DNA of 64,000 nucleotides. Origin: Methanolacinia petrolearia DSM 11571. Its GTDB lineage: Archaea; Halobacteriota; Methanomicrobia; Methanomicrobiales; Methanomicrobiaceae. Made by a program: the position numbers and the translations under genes. Numbering within the stretch: the first letter of the stretch is position 1; the number at the start of each line of letters is the position of its first letter. Shown in pieces: positions 35,800 through 45,002 of this stretch. The stretch covers positions 1,922,001-1,986,000 of the forward strand of contig NC_014507.1 in NCBI RefSeq assembly GCF_000147875.1, written 5' to 3'. The notes beneath the pieces were generated by a model that saw only the letters and a list, made by a program, of their open reading frames with translations, did not search any database and was not told the origin of the DNA.

Positions 35800-37173
35800 T
35801 TACGCACAAGCACAGGCACCAACCACGAGAATCGCCGGCAAGTTCTCAAACAGGGTAGTATTTATCGGAGACCCGGTCATATTACCGAGATCAAGAATTC
35901 CAATGCGTGACGCAGTCATCCAGTACCGCCAGTAAGTACGATGATTAGGCCATCCGACTATTTCATAGCCCAATGCCGGCTCAGTGCAATCGGTGATATT
36001 TAAGGATTCTGAATAGATGATTTTTTCACTTCCCGGCAGTTGTGTGACGAATCTTACTGACCCGTTCATTGTCAGCCGGGTCAGTTCATTTCCGGATTCA
36101 TCTGCTTTCCAGATATCTCCCTGATCGGTAAATATGAAACCATCGACAGCGTCGCTCCATTGCAATGAAGTATACCTTGAGGAGTAATTGTAATCATACA
36201 TAGGTACCTCGGTTTCGCCGGCAGGACCAATAATAAGGAGATGATTTTCATACGGATGATAGGTAAAATTTGATATATATGCGAACCGATTTGAAGACGG
36301 TTTCCAGGCGAATTCCGAAATTCTGTAGGAATTACTTATGTTAACCGGGATACGGCTGATCACGGAGCCGTCAATGCCGACATCAACCAAAAGGAACTGA
36401 CCAGATCCCCCTTCAAGATCTTCCCCGGAGATAAAAGAAATACTCTCTCCGTCATCACTCCACCGGATAGTGTCCTCCAGTCCTGCCTTACGAATACTAC
36501 AGAGTATATTGCGGTACGTTTCGAACCCGTTCAAATTAGGAAGGGTATAGATCTGACTGCTACTGGAATTATCCACAGAAATGATGTTTACCGTGATATT
36601 TTCTTCATTATACAATATATACGCCAGGAAACGCCCGTCCGGACTCCATGCAGCCGCCCAGGCATCCGAACTGTTTACAAGCAGATATTCATCGTTCGTA
36701 TCAACTGAGACCATCCAGATTCCTTCATTTGAATAACGAAAACCATCCATAGGAGTTCCGGATTTTTCAAGTCCTTTGATTGCTATCGCATCACCCTTCG
36801 GACTCCATAATGGAACTCCAAAGATGTTGAGATTAGATATTTGATGCTTGCCGGAACCGTCGCTTTTCATAAGGAACAAATGCGGATCATCTTCTGCACA
36901 TCCCAGACACGAATAGCTACAGCTGCACGGCTCTTTCCATTCCATGCATGAAAGTGCAATCTCAGTCCCGTCAGGACTTCCAACGGCATAATTGCACGAT
37001 TCCCCGCAGAAGGTTAAATTTGAGATCTCATATGGTGATGATAACTGAGGCTGAACGGGAGAGAGGGTAAAGTTGGATTCAGCTACGGCCGGCACCAGAA
37101 TAAATATTGAAATGAACAATATGGCTACCAGTCCGCGTATATGACCGTTCCTTAGAATCTTAATATTAAACAT
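35800..37173 (-). CDS. Secreted TolB-like beta-propeller protein, copy B (tail frameshifted)
   Basis: A 457-residue exported protein. A signal peptide (LVAILFISIFILVPAVAES, ~14-32) leads into TolB/WD40-like blades with repeated SPDGxxIAxxxx and SxDGESISFIS elements (LSPVQPQLSSPYEISNLTF; WSPDGRFLAYI; WSPKGDAIAIKG). A Cys-rich insert CMEWKEPCSCSYSCLGCAED (~76-95) may be disulphide-bonded or metal-binding. Its paralogue at 39164-40507 ends in a hydrophobic helix plus HKRR. Here the frame ends in ACACA, while the +1 frame would give a PVLVRKRR ending at 35790, so the C-terminal anchor has probably been lost by an indel. Confidence 0.8.
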   Translation of the reverse strand: MFNIKILRNGHIRGLVAILFISIFILVPAVAESNFTLSPVQPQLSSPYEISNLTFCGESCNYAVGSPDGTEIALSCMEWKEPCSCSYSCLGCAEDDPHLFLMKSDGSGKHQISNLNIFGVPLWSPKGDAIAIKGLEKSGTPMDGFRYSNEGIWMVSVDTNDEYLLVNSSDAWAAAWSPDGRFLAYILYNEENITVNIISVDNSSSSQIYTLPNLNGFETYRNILCSIRKAGLEDTIRWSDDGESISFISGEDLEGGSGQFLLVDVGIDGSVISRIPVNISNSYRISEFAWKPSSNRFAYISNFTYHPYENHLLIIGPAGETEVPMYDYNYSSRYTSLQWSDAVDGFIFTDQGDIWKADESGNELTRLTMNGSVRFVTQLPGSEKIIYSESLNITDCTEPALGYEIVGWPNHRTYWRYWMTASRIGILDLGNMTGSPINTTLFENLPAILVVGACACA

Positions 37174-37203
37174 TTTATCATCTTTTTGTACGACATCCCG
37201 TCA

Positions 37204-37797
37204 TTATAAACTGAAATTTTTTTCATATGCTTCATATTTAAAGGGAGAGCCCCTGCTGCTGAGGTACTCCATATAATTGCTCCTGATCTTCGTTTTGTTA
37301 AGATCTATATCTTCAGGAAGAGAGTACCACCTTTCGACTGTAACCCCGTACAGGGGAGAACTTAAATCATCCACGTCAGAATCGTCATATGCAGGTGTAA
37401 TGACAATTTTTGACGGATAGATCTCCTCATTTTCATACAGAAGACTGATATTGGCCGCATCAAATGCATACCAATTAAATGGCGCAAGACCGCAATACTT
37501 GTTTAATGGAACAGTGTTGTAGATTGTACTCGAGGTAATGAGTGTGTTGTCTACAACTCTTCTCGTTGAGTCTTCGTATATCGGTGAAAAGTAGGGCATC
37601 GTAAAACAAGAAAAGTCTACCTGCTGGCATTCTTTCCCTGTTTCATGAGGAGGAATATAAATGAGAACTTCAGTTTTTGGGCTGCAATTCGATTGCTCGG
37701 CAGGCTGATCCCAGGAACAGATAATGTACGTGCAGGCGTTTGTAGCAATCAGCAGGATAACAACCAGAAGAAAAAATACATTCTTTTCCATTTTCAT
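37204..37797 (-). CDS. Exported protein of unknown function between propeller modules
   Basis: About 197 residues. The ATG at 37797 has GGGAG five bases upstream; GTG at 37800 and ATG at 37791 are alternatives. A hydrophobic N-terminus (VFFLLVVILLIATNACTYIICSW) is a signal peptide or anchor, possibly a lipobox-like NAC site. The rest is acidic and Tyr/Ser-rich with paired cysteines (SNCS, KECQQVDFSCF, KYCG), suggesting an extracellular folded domain. No family is recognised. It has no counterpart on the other side of the duplication, so it was inserted into or kept in only one module. Confidence 0.65.
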   Translation of the reverse strand: MKMEKNVFFLLVVILLIATNACTYIICSWDQPAEQSNCSPKTEVLIYIPPHETGKECQQVDFSCFTMPYFSPIYEDSTRRVVDNTLITSSTIYNTVPLNKYCGLAPFNWYAFDAANISLLYENEEIYPSKIVITPAYDDSDVDDLSSPLYGVTVERWYSLPEDIDLNKTKIRSNYMEYLSSRGSPFKYEAYEKNFSL

Positions 37798-37930
37798 CAC
37801 TTCTCCCTTCCAGATAGATCACCAGACCTGTACACCTGAATCATCCACCTGCCACAATTATATTATTTACAGGAAACAACGTTCCTTCCATTGACTCATT
37901 TAATATTTCAGATGGAAAAACACCATTCAT

Positions 37931-39157
37931 CTAAACCACCATACTCCCATTGCATAGATCGTCCCTGCCGAAGAAATAAAGAACTCCTCCTTCACTTATG
38001 GCTGAGATATAAGAGCCATCTTCACTCACCTCGACGTCAGTAACTCCACCTATAGTGGTATAATTTCCGATCAGATCTCCTGAACCGTTCAGGCAGTATA
38101 TCTCAGAATTATTTGACCCTGCCACGATCAGATCTCCGGATGAATCTGTTTTGATACTCCTGATAATGCTCTCCGTACCATAAGTCCAGAGAAGAGAACC
38201 GGTCCGGTTGAAGAAAAAGATCGTACCATCGTCTGAGACCGAGACTATACTGGAACCGTCAGAAGTAATATCTGTTACGCAGAACGGTCTTTCTCCTTTG
38301 TATCTCCAGAGACGGGTCCCGTTATTGCTGAACATGTAGACATAGCGATCCAGTGAACCAGCGGCAAGGTAGGTGCCGTCATCGCTAAGGGCAACATATT
38401 GACCGGGATTGATATCTCTATACCTGTAAGTATAACCGGTATCGATTGGTCCGTAAGTTGTATAATCCAGGATCTCAGTCCCGTTGTTGGAGAAAAGATA
38501 TACCTTGTTATAATCTGTTCCGGCAGCGACATATTCGCCGTCAGGAGTTATATCAACGCTTGTTACTTCAAATGAAGTTTTATATGCATTTTCCATCCAC
38601 AGAAGCGAACCGTTTACTGAAAAAAATATTATTTTTGCAATTCCTGAGGGGTTATGCTCCGTCCCCGCAACAATATATCGGCCGTCAGAGCTTATTTTTA
38701 TACTACTTACCGTTCCGCCTGTCGTATAGTTCCAGAGAAGCTTACCGTTTTCGTCAAAGCAGCTGACGACTCCGTGATCCTGATTATCTACAATAATAGA
38801 CGAACCGGCAACAGTTATTCCGCCGAAACTTACATCGATACATTCTATTCGTGGCTGCAGATCACTTAAATTTTGAACAGTTCCTTCATTCACGTTAAAG
38901 GAATACATCAGGCGGGAGCCTGATACAATAACAATTTCCCCGTTATCGCTCATTGCAAGATAAGCCGGGTAAAATACTTGAGGGCTAAACTGCCAAGGAG
39001 GAGTAAGATTATTGGTCGAAGATATATTGCCAACAGATTTCTCTTCAGTCTCAACCTTTGAAGTATGACCCAGAATTGTAAAGACAAGAAAAATGGCAAT
39101 GATGATTAAGAGAACTGCGAATATTGTCTTTATTCTTATTAACTCTCTCAATTTCAT
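37931..39157 (-). CDS. Membrane-anchored PQQ/WD-like beta-propeller protein, copy A
   Basis: About 408 residues from the ATG at 39157 (GGCGATGA upstream; a TTG at 39160 is adjacent). An N-terminal anchor helix (TIFAVLLIIIAIFLVFTILG) is followed by about seven propeller blades, the same architecture as copy B at 34533-35780. The N-terminal third has diverged (for example FSPQVFYPAY against FKGLQMQSNN), while the C-terminal two thirds are almost identical. It follows the TolB-like copy A after 6 bases, so the pair is translationally linked. Extracellular; function unknown. Confidence 0.82.
   Translation of the reverse strand: MKLRELIRIKTIFAVLLIIIAIFLVFTILGHTSKVETEEKSVGNISSTNNLTPPWQFSPQVFYPAYLAMSDNGEIVIVSGSRLMYSFNVNEGTVQNLSDLQPRIECIDVSFGGITVAGSSIIVDNQDHGVVSCFDENGKLLWNYTTGGTVSSIKISSDGRYIVAGTEHNPSGIAKIIFFSVNGSLLWMENAYKTSFEVTSVDITPDGEYVAAGTDYNKVYLFSNNGTEILDYTTYGPIDTGYTYRYRDINPGQYVALSDDGTYLAAGSLDRYVYMFSNNGTRLWRYKGERPFCVTDITSDGSSIVSVSDDGTIFFFNRTGSLLWTYGTESIIRSIKTDSSGDLIVAGSNNSEIYCLNGSGDLIGNYTTIGGVTDVEVSEDGSYISAISEGGVLYFFGRDDLCNGSMVV
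37959..38383. repeat. 425-bp tract identical to 34561-34985
   Basis: Partner of the conversion tract in copy B. Homology continues on both sides with mismatches and reaches past the stop codon (ACACCATTCA, found near both 3' ends), so the original duplication was larger than the identical tract. Confidence 0.85.
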
Positions 39158-39163
39158 CAATTT

Positions 39164-40507
39164 TCATCGCCTTTTATGCCCAATCACAACCAACACCCCC
39201 GTCGCAAGAATCACTGCCAGAATATCAAATATCGGAGAAGGAATTGAGGATTCAACCGGTTTATCAAGATCCATAACCCCGATGCGAGACGCAGTTGTCC
39301 AGTTCTGCCAAATCTTCTCCTGCTGCGGCCAACCGATACCGAAGTAGCCTAATTGCGGTTCGCAATCGGTTACTTTTTCATTCTCATTAAAGACGATGCA
39401 ACTACCATTCGGCTGCCATGAAAAGGATCTAATCGAGCCGTTCATTGTCAACCTGGTGACATCAGTGCCGTCAGGGTTAATCACCCAGATATCACCGTGA
39501 TAAGAATAGCCAAGGCGGGTTCCGTCAGGATTCCATGATAATAAAGTATGATAGCCTTCTTTTGTCAGAGGAATATCGGTTCCCTCTATAGGATCAACAA
39601 TCCTAACCAGATTTGTATTGTTAAACGACGTGTTTGTCAGGTAAGCAAAAATATCAGAGCAAGGATTCCAGGCAACCATCGAAACCCGGTAATCCGAATC
39701 TGTTACAACTGGAATTTCATTGACCTGCCCTGTTTCGACATTGACCCTGACGAGCAGATATTGCCCATATGAAGTTCGGTTTTCCTGTGACAAAAATACG
39801 ACCTCTTTGCCGTCTTCCGTCCATTTGATTGACTGTTGGATCCACTGCGGATCGGAAACCTGATTCAGTTCACGGCTAAGAGAAGTACTTAGATTGAATA
39901 TTTTCAGCACATAGGCATTCTGCTCATAATTGCAAGTACCGTCTACGTTTTTTTCCAGACATATGCCTTTAACCTTGGAAAGATATGCAATATTCGAACC
40001 GTCAGGACTCCAGGAATATGACAACACAGAATCATTAAAAAGAAATTGCTGATTCGATCCGTCCTTTGCAACCAGCCAATAACCCTTGTTTTCAGGATTT
40101 TGAAAAGAGTCGGTGTATTCGCCTCCAAGAATAAGAAGATGGGTCCCTTGTGGATTCCAGGAAGGAACTGACAGAACCGTTAGATTGCTCAATATTCTCC
40201 TGTCTGAACCATCACTGTTCATAATATTAAGCAGAGCTGGTCCTTCGACACACCCCTCCCACAAACTCGTACAGTTACATGGTTCTTTCCATTTTCTGCA
40301 TACAAACGCGATTTCACATCCGTCGAGACTCCATCCAGGAGAATTGCATGATTCTCCAGTATTTGTCATAATAGAGTAGTTGTACACTGATGTGAAAAGA
40401 GGTTCATCAGGGGAGAGGGTGAAATCCGTTGCTGCAGATACTGTTACAGCAAGAAGCCCAAACGAGACAATTATCAACGCCTTAATGCATGATTTTGATC
40501 TGTCCAT
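39164..40507 (-). CDS. Secreted TolB-like beta-propeller protein, copy A
   Basis: A 447-residue exported protein. A signal peptide (ALIIVSFGLLAVTVSAAT) precedes LSPDEPLFTSVYNYS and TolB-like blades with WSPDGSNIAYLS, WTEDGKEVVFLS, WNPDGTRLGYS and WQPNGSCIVFN. The Cys-rich insert CRKWKEPCNCTSLWEGCVEG (~70-89) corresponds to that in copy B. It ends in a hydrophobic helix (ILAVILATGVLVVIG) and HKRR, a C-terminal membrane anchor. It is first in the five-gene minus-strand block. Such propellers often bind peptides, sugars or partner proteins; no enzyme motif is visible. Confidence 0.82.
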   Translation of the reverse strand: MDRSKSCIKALIIVSFGLLAVTVSAATDFTLSPDEPLFTSVYNYSIMTNTGESCNSPGWSLDGCEIAFVCRKWKEPCNCTSLWEGCVEGPALLNIMNSDGSDRRILSNLTVLSVPSWNPQGTHLLILGGEYTDSFQNPENKGYWLVAKDGSNQQFLFNDSVLSYSWSPDGSNIAYLSKVKGICLEKNVDGTCNYEQNAYVLKIFNLSTSLSRELNQVSDPQWIQQSIKWTEDGKEVVFLSQENRTSYGQYLLVRVNVETGQVNEIPVVTDSDYRVSMVAWNPCSDIFAYLTNTSFNNTNLVRIVDPIEGTDIPLTKEGYHTLLSWNPDGTRLGYSYHGDIWVINPDGTDVTRLTMNGSIRSFSWQPNGSCIVFNENEKVTDCEPQLGYFGIGWPQQEKIWQNWTTASRIGVMDLDKPVESSIPSPIFDILAVILATGVLVVIGHKRR

Positions 40508-40534
40508 TTAAGATTTCACCATGTCAATCAATAA

Positions 40535-42265
40535 TTATTGAATTATACCGAAATTTAACACAAATTCTTCTTCTCCGGGAGAACCAGGTACTTCCCGTCG
40601 TGTCCATTGAATACGGGCACCAAATTGTCCCTGTTGCGGATTACGCGAGTTTGGTTCCAGTGGATTATCATCTGATGAATATCTTAATTTCAGGCAAATA
40701 TTGGGTCTATAATAATCCTCAATTTCACCAGGTCCTATAGCCCGGACTCTTGTTAATACAATCTCATTGCCAGACATATCTGCCAAAGGAAAAGGCAACT
40801 CCCCATTTTCATCATAAGTCCATTGAATTTCCGACTGGAAATCGATATTAACTATCAATTCGCCTGAAGTAACGGGCAGTTTCCTGATACATCTCCAGAC
40901 TCCCTGATCATCAGTTGCACAGGCTTTTAACACAGAACGGTCTCTCAAGTCAAGCCGCATTGTATGTACTAGATCACATGTCAATTTCATACAGCCATAC
41001 TGTGCTATGCCGTCAGGGTCAATCCAGCATGGATCAGGAGGGTCCTCCGGTTCATTGCACCGACTGCCACCGTCACTATCCCACATATATGCTGTTGATG
41101 CGATAAACTTGTGAATTGAATCTTCCGAAAAATCACGCTGGAAAAAAATTGCACCTTTTTTCTGGTCATGATCCTCATAGAGATAAGCATGACTCGGTAT
41201 GAGGAGTTTATAATCTCCCTCATCTGAAAAGGAGGATTCGTCATGAAAAGGCAGATCGTTCATTCTTGCCTCGAATTCATAACCCAATATTACATATTTT
41301 TTCGATTGCAAATCATCATAGTATCTTGCTTCAAACTCAATCGCAGCCTGATCAATACCTATAATCAATGTCCATTGCCATGTGACAGGATCCGACGTCA
41401 CTCCGTCACTTTTAGCGATAATTGATACAGTGTGCTCTCCAAGATGTGAAGCATCTTTCATATATGCGATAAAATCAGGACTTTGCTCAAAGGTTACATT
41501 TGTATCACCCTGAATTGCTTCTTTTGTATCTACAGTATCATCATCCACTTTCAGTTCCAGCAGTGCAGGCAGGTTGGCCTGAACAGTTATGACAGGTGGA
41601 TCATTATTCATTCTGGATGAAACAAGAGAATCCGTCAAGGGATTGATTTTATTTACCACCAGATTTTCAAAGATCTCCCAGGACCATGTAAAGGAATCGC
41701 TCCCGATTGAATTAACCGCAGATACAACTACGGTATGCATCCCTCCGGAATAACTAAAGAAATTACATTCCCACGTTGCGCTTTCCACAGCACGAAACCT
41801 TCTCTTTTCCTGCCCGTCAATCGTGAAAATAATTGTTGCAGGGTGATCGATTGTTACATCAAAGGTCCTTATATTCGATCCACCAAGTACATCGGAGATG
41901 CTATCCTGCTCAGGGCTTTTACTAATAATATGAGGCGGCACTGTTATGGGGTTTTGTGTGATAACCTCAGAAACTACTCTTTCTGTAGATCCATTATCGT
42001 TTTCAGCAACAATACGAATTTCATGAGGAGTCGGATCATCAGGATCGGGATCAACAACATCCGAATTAAATAGCCATGAAAAATGTGTTACAAGTTGTTC
42101 TGTTACAAACGCCACTGCGCCATCAAAAAACACTCTAATTATTGATGCTTCGTCAACAAAAATCTCAAACTGCCGTGCAAAAAAACTCTCTAGGGTATCT
42201 AGAATACAGTCTTCCTCAGGCTCCATCGAAGTTATAACCGGAGGATACACAACTGGTCCGCACAT
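40535..42265 (-). CDS. Ig-like multi-domain protein without signal peptide
   Basis: A 576-residue protein of unrecognised family. The first ~290 residues hold at least three Ig/cadherin-like repeats of about 90 residues, each opening with PPxIxxxxPxxDSIxD and ending in a WSWEI/WQWTL/FSWLF strand (VITSMEPEEDCILD; HIISKSPEQDSISD; VNKINPLTDSLVS). The C-terminal half differs, with a Cys-rich segment DGGSRCNEPEDPPDPCW (~415) and CMKLTC. No signal peptide or anchor is visible. The ATG immediately follows the TAG of the NTPase gene and has GGAGGTG upstream, so the two are coupled. Possibly a surface, adhesion or particle component exported by another route. Confidence 0.7.
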   Translation of the reverse strand: MCGPVVYPPVITSMEPEEDCILDTLESFFARQFEIFVDEASIIRVFFDGAVAFVTEQLVTHFSWLFNSDVVDPDPDDPTPHEIRIVAENDNGSTERVVSEVITQNPITVPPHIISKSPEQDSISDVLGGSNIRTFDVTIDHPATIIFTIDGQEKRRFRAVESATWECNFFSYSGGMHTVVVSAVNSIGSDSFTWSWEIFENLVVNKINPLTDSLVSSRMNNDPPVITVQANLPALLELKVDDDTVDTKEAIQGDTNVTFEQSPDFIAYMKDASHLGEHTVSIIAKSDGVTSDPVTWQWTLIIGIDQAAIEFEARYYDDLQSKKYVILGYEFEARMNDLPFHDESSFSDEGDYKLLIPSHAYLYEDHDQKKGAIFFQRDFSEDSIHKFIASTAYMWDSDGGSRCNEPEDPPDPCWIDPDGIAQYGCMKLTCDLVHTMRLDLRDRSVLKACATDDQGVWRCIRKLPVTSGELIVNIDFQSEIQWTYDENGELPFPLADMSGNEIVLTRVRAIGPGEIEDYYRPNICLKLRYSSDDNPLEPNSRNPQQGQFGARIQWTRREVPGSPGEEEFVLNFGIIQ

Positions 42266-43324
42266 CTACTCCACCTCCAGCAGACCTTCGCCAATCAGGT
42301 ATTGCGGGAGAATCCAACCGTTGCAGAACAGAATATTTCCGTCCCGCCATACAGGCTCCCTGTCGGGGATGGGCCTGAATGTGGTGAATTTACGGTTATA
42401 CCCGGATAATGAATCGTCTGCATCTTTCGTTCCCTTGTTCCTGATAATATTATTCAGGTTCCCGATGAAGGAATCAAAATCCGTATCGACCCTGAGGTCG
42501 GGATCTTTTCTCACGACATCCTCGTATACTCCCGGCTGGTAGCAGATCACCGGATGGCTCTCCGGCCGGTCACGGAACTTCAATTTGTCCTGGAGGGAAT
42601 CGCCTATGACTGCGATATCATAGCTCTCCTTCCTATACCTCATCATGAACTTCGCGTACTGGGAACTGTACCATCGCATATGCGGGAATATATCCCAGTA
42701 CTCATCCGGGAAAGCACCGACCGTAATGAGCCTCTTGTCGCTGACCGGAAAAGTATATTTAGGATCGATCTCATCATAGACCAGCGCGCCGGTGTTGTGG
42801 ACATAACCGCCGCTGTCAAGGAACGGACTGCCCAATTTCTCCATCGCCCCGATAACAACCCTCTGTACATTCCTGTCAAGGAAATAGTCCCGGAAATCAG
42901 ATGGTCTGCATTCACCCTTTCCATCCTCTGGAATCCAGTTGTTCTCGTAGTATTTGAGGATGTAATCGTCCCATGAACCGAGATGCTCCGAAGAGATCAC
43001 CTCGTTTACATTCTCAAAGAGCTGGAGGTATGCAATATCCGCCGGTGATTTGCCGAGAGTTATCTCCATCAGGTAGATATCGAACCCTGCCGGAACCCAT
43101 CTTTCGAATTCCGCTTTGCTAGCCGCCGCTTCAAGAGGAATGGAATAATGGTAGATATTCTTCTTGATATAGGACTTGAAATCATTCTGCCCTTTGTTTG
43201 CCTGAAGGCATGCTACTTTGTAACCCTTGCTGCTGAAATGGTTGTACAGTTCGAGTATCATTTTCGTCTTTCCCTGTCCGGGGACCGAAGAAAATACGTA
43301 AATCTTTGGAAGTGTTGCTGTCAT
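42266..43324 (-). CDS. P-loop NTPase of the BioD/CobQ-like type
   Basis: A 352-residue soluble protein starting KIYVFSSVPGQGKTKMILEL (P-loop PGQGKT at ~15-20), followed by GYKVACLQANKGQNDF (~34-49) and FDIYLMEITLG (~80, Walker-B-like acidic strand). This resembles dethiobiotin synthetase/CobQ amidoligase-like ATPases in the first ~130 residues. The remainder includes RVVIGAMEKLGSPFLDSGG, YDIAVIGDSLQDKL and a Trp/Pro-rich tail. I cannot name the substrate. It has GGTGGGG before its ATG and runs directly into the Ig-like gene; a radical SAM gene diverges 117 bp away. Confidence 0.72.
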   Translation of the reverse strand: MTATLPKIYVFSSVPGQGKTKMILELYNHFSSKGYKVACLQANKGQNDFKSYIKKNIYHYSIPLEAAASKAEFERWVPAGFDIYLMEITLGKSPADIAYLQLFENVNEVISSEHLGSWDDYILKYYENNWIPEDGKGECRPSDFRDYFLDRNVQRVVIGAMEKLGSPFLDSGGYVHNTGALVYDEIDPKYTFPVSDKRLITVGAFPDEYWDIFPHMRWYSSQYAKFMMRYRKESYDIAVIGDSLQDKLKFRDRPESHPVICYQPGVYEDVVRKDPDLRVDTDFDSFIGNLNNIIRNKGTKDADDSLSGYNRKFTTFRPIPDREPVWRDGNILFCNGWILPQYLIGEGLLEVE

Positions 43325-43441
43325 TTTGCCCCACCATAGTTTATAATAAATGATAAAAACGTAATATAAGTTATTACTTTTGTTAGGGATGTTAACTTAA
43401 CAAGGCACACGGAATACACAAATGACACATGATGGTGAAAG

Positions 43442-44170
43442 ATGAATAACCCGGATAACAGGATACCTCCGATCCTCCAGGTCGAACCCTCGACAGATTG
43501 CAACCTCGACTGCCCTTTCTGTCTCAGAAAAAAATACTCGCAGAAAGGAGAGAACATGACCTTTGAAATATTTAAAGAAGCCGTCGATAAGCATGGCTTC
43601 AGGTACCTCTCTCTTCACGGATGGGGGGAACCTCTTATGAACCCATATCTCATCGATATGAGAAAATACGGTTCAGGAAAAGGGATCTCAGTCAATTTCA
43701 CGACTAACGCAACACTCATTAAAGAAAATACAGATAAACTGCTCGACTCGGGACTGGAAATTGTTGCGTTCAGCCTCCCCGATATATCCATGTTCAACCC
43801 GGAAATCAGGCATAACATAGAACATTTCATAACATGCAGAAACCGCAGGAAACCGGATTATCCAAAAACATATATCAATGTCGCTCTGATGGAGAGGAAC
43901 TTCGACACCGTAAAGAAGGTTCTCTCCATTTCAAAGGAGCTTGATGTCGATGCCGTAAACTTCGAAAGGTCGTACCCGTGGAGACCGGAATACACCGAAA
44001 AAGAAGAGATGATATTTAAGAGTATAATAAATTCTGCGGAAAAATTAGAATGCAGGGCAGTCGTTCCCCTGCCGCACACCCTCCCCTGCAGGCTCTTCAA
44101 TACGACACTCTTCATGAGATGGAACGGTGACGTGACGCCGTGCTGCTACAGGCCGGATCACGTACTGTGA
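43442..44170 (+). CDS. Radical SAM/SPASM-type protein, cut short by an in-frame TGA
   Basis: A 242-residue radical SAM protein with the cluster motif CNLDCPFC (~18-25), a GGE-like SLHGWGEPLMNP (~57-68) and TTNATLI (~87). The C-terminal region begins a SPASM-like auxiliary cluster site (LPCRLF, DVTPCCYRPDHVL) and then meets TGA at 44168-44170. The same frame continues for 32 more codons with a matching SPASM ending (see next entry). As written, the protein lacks the last two cluster cysteines. Members modify peptides or other substrates; the target here is unknown. Confidence 0.82.
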   Translation: MNNPDNRIPPILQVEPSTDCNLDCPFCLRKKYSQKGENMTFEIFKEAVDKHGFRYLSLHGWGEPLMNPYLIDMRKYGSGKGISVNFTTNATLIKENTDKLLDSGLEIVAFSLPDISMFNPEIRHNIEHFITCRNRRKPDYPKTYINVALMERNFDTVKKVLSISKELDVDAVNFERSYPWRPEYTEKEEMIFKSIINSAEKLECRAVVPLPHTLPCRLFNTTLFMRWNGDVTPCCYRPDHVL

Positions 44171-44269
44171 AACATAATGAAAGATGATTTTGAGAACATA
44201 ATATCAAGACGAGAAAATTTCCGGAGAAATATGACCGAAGATCCTGTGTGTATCTCGTGCGGTATTTAA
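44171..44269 (+). pseudogene. Detached SPASM C-terminus of the radical SAM gene
   Basis: In the same frame, after the TGA, 32 codons read NIMKDDFENIISRREN, then FRRNMTEDPVCISCGI, and end at TAA 44267-44269. The CISC pair is the expected end of an SPASM domain. The residue at the TGA is usually Gly (VLGNI), so one GGA-to-TGA change would explain it. Confidence 0.75.
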
Positions 44270-44388
44270 AGTTAGCACTTCCTCCCCGCGTTTAATCACA
44301 TCATCAAAAAACATCCGCCAATAAAATTTTCTCCTTTTCCCCTGACCCCGGATACTTCTATTATCATATAGAAACAAAATTATTCCAG

Positions 44389-44940
44389 ATGATTCTCGTT
44401 GACTGGCAGCTGCAGGACTGGATTCGGAGAGGGTTCATCAAAATCGAGCCCTTCGACAATGCATATATCCAGCCGAACTCGGTGGACATCAGGCTGGGAA
44501 ACCATTTTGTATGGTACGATGAGTGTGATGAGGTTATCGATCCCTATGACAGGGAGAGCATAGAGTCACATTACCAGGAAAAACATGCAGACTATATCGA
44601 TATCCCGCCGGGAATGTTCCTCCTCGCCGAAACACTCGAAACAATAACCCTTCCCGAAGATGTCGTCGCAACCATCGAAGGGAAGAGCAGCATCGCAAGA
44701 CTCGGCATCACCCTCCACCAGACCGGAGGATGGATCGATGCAGGATTCTCGGGATCCATCACGCTTGAGATCTGCAATGCAAACCAGCGCCCCGTAAGAC
44801 TTCACGCGGGAATGCCCATCGGACAGCTGGTCTTCTACACGACCGAAAAGGCGGAAAAACCCTACGGTGCAAAAGGCGATGCAAAGTACCTTAACCAGAA
44901 GAATGCAACCCTTTCGAGATATCACCAGAACAAACACTGA
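44389..44940 (+). CDS. dcd: dCTP deaminase
   Basis: Deaminates dCTP to dUTP for dTTP supply; some archaeal members also hydrolyse dUTP to dUMP. The 183-residue jelly-roll protein shows [15 protein letters not shown] (~26-40), the active-site segment [25 protein letters not shown]-type region (~103-127, with Ser, Arg and catalytic Glu nearby) and [10 protein letters not shown] (~144). It is alone between the radical SAM gene and thrS. I cannot tell mono- from bifunctional forms by eye. Confidence 0.95.
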   Translation: MILVDWQLQDWIRRGFIKIEPFDNAYIQPNSVDIRLGNHFVWYDECDEVIDPYDRESIESHYQEKHADYIDIPPGMFLLAETLETITLPEDVVATIEGKSSIARLGITLHQTGGWIDAGFSGSITLEICNANQRPVRLHAGMPIGQLVFYTTEKAEKPYGAKGDAKYLNQKNATLSRYHQNKH

Positions 44941-45002
44941 ACGATTATTCGATAGCATAAAGTTAGAACAAAACCAATTTTTTAGGAAAACCGGAGAGAA
45001 AA

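Noticed and set aside
34561-38383. Insertion sequence as cause of the propeller duplication
   Set aside because: No transposase and no terminal inverted repeats around the copies; unequal crossing-over and conversion explain it better.
44168-44170. TGA as selenocysteine codon in the radical SAM gene
   Set aside because: Many genes in the window end with TGA, the expected residue is Gly, and no SECIS-like hairpin or selenium gene is seen here.
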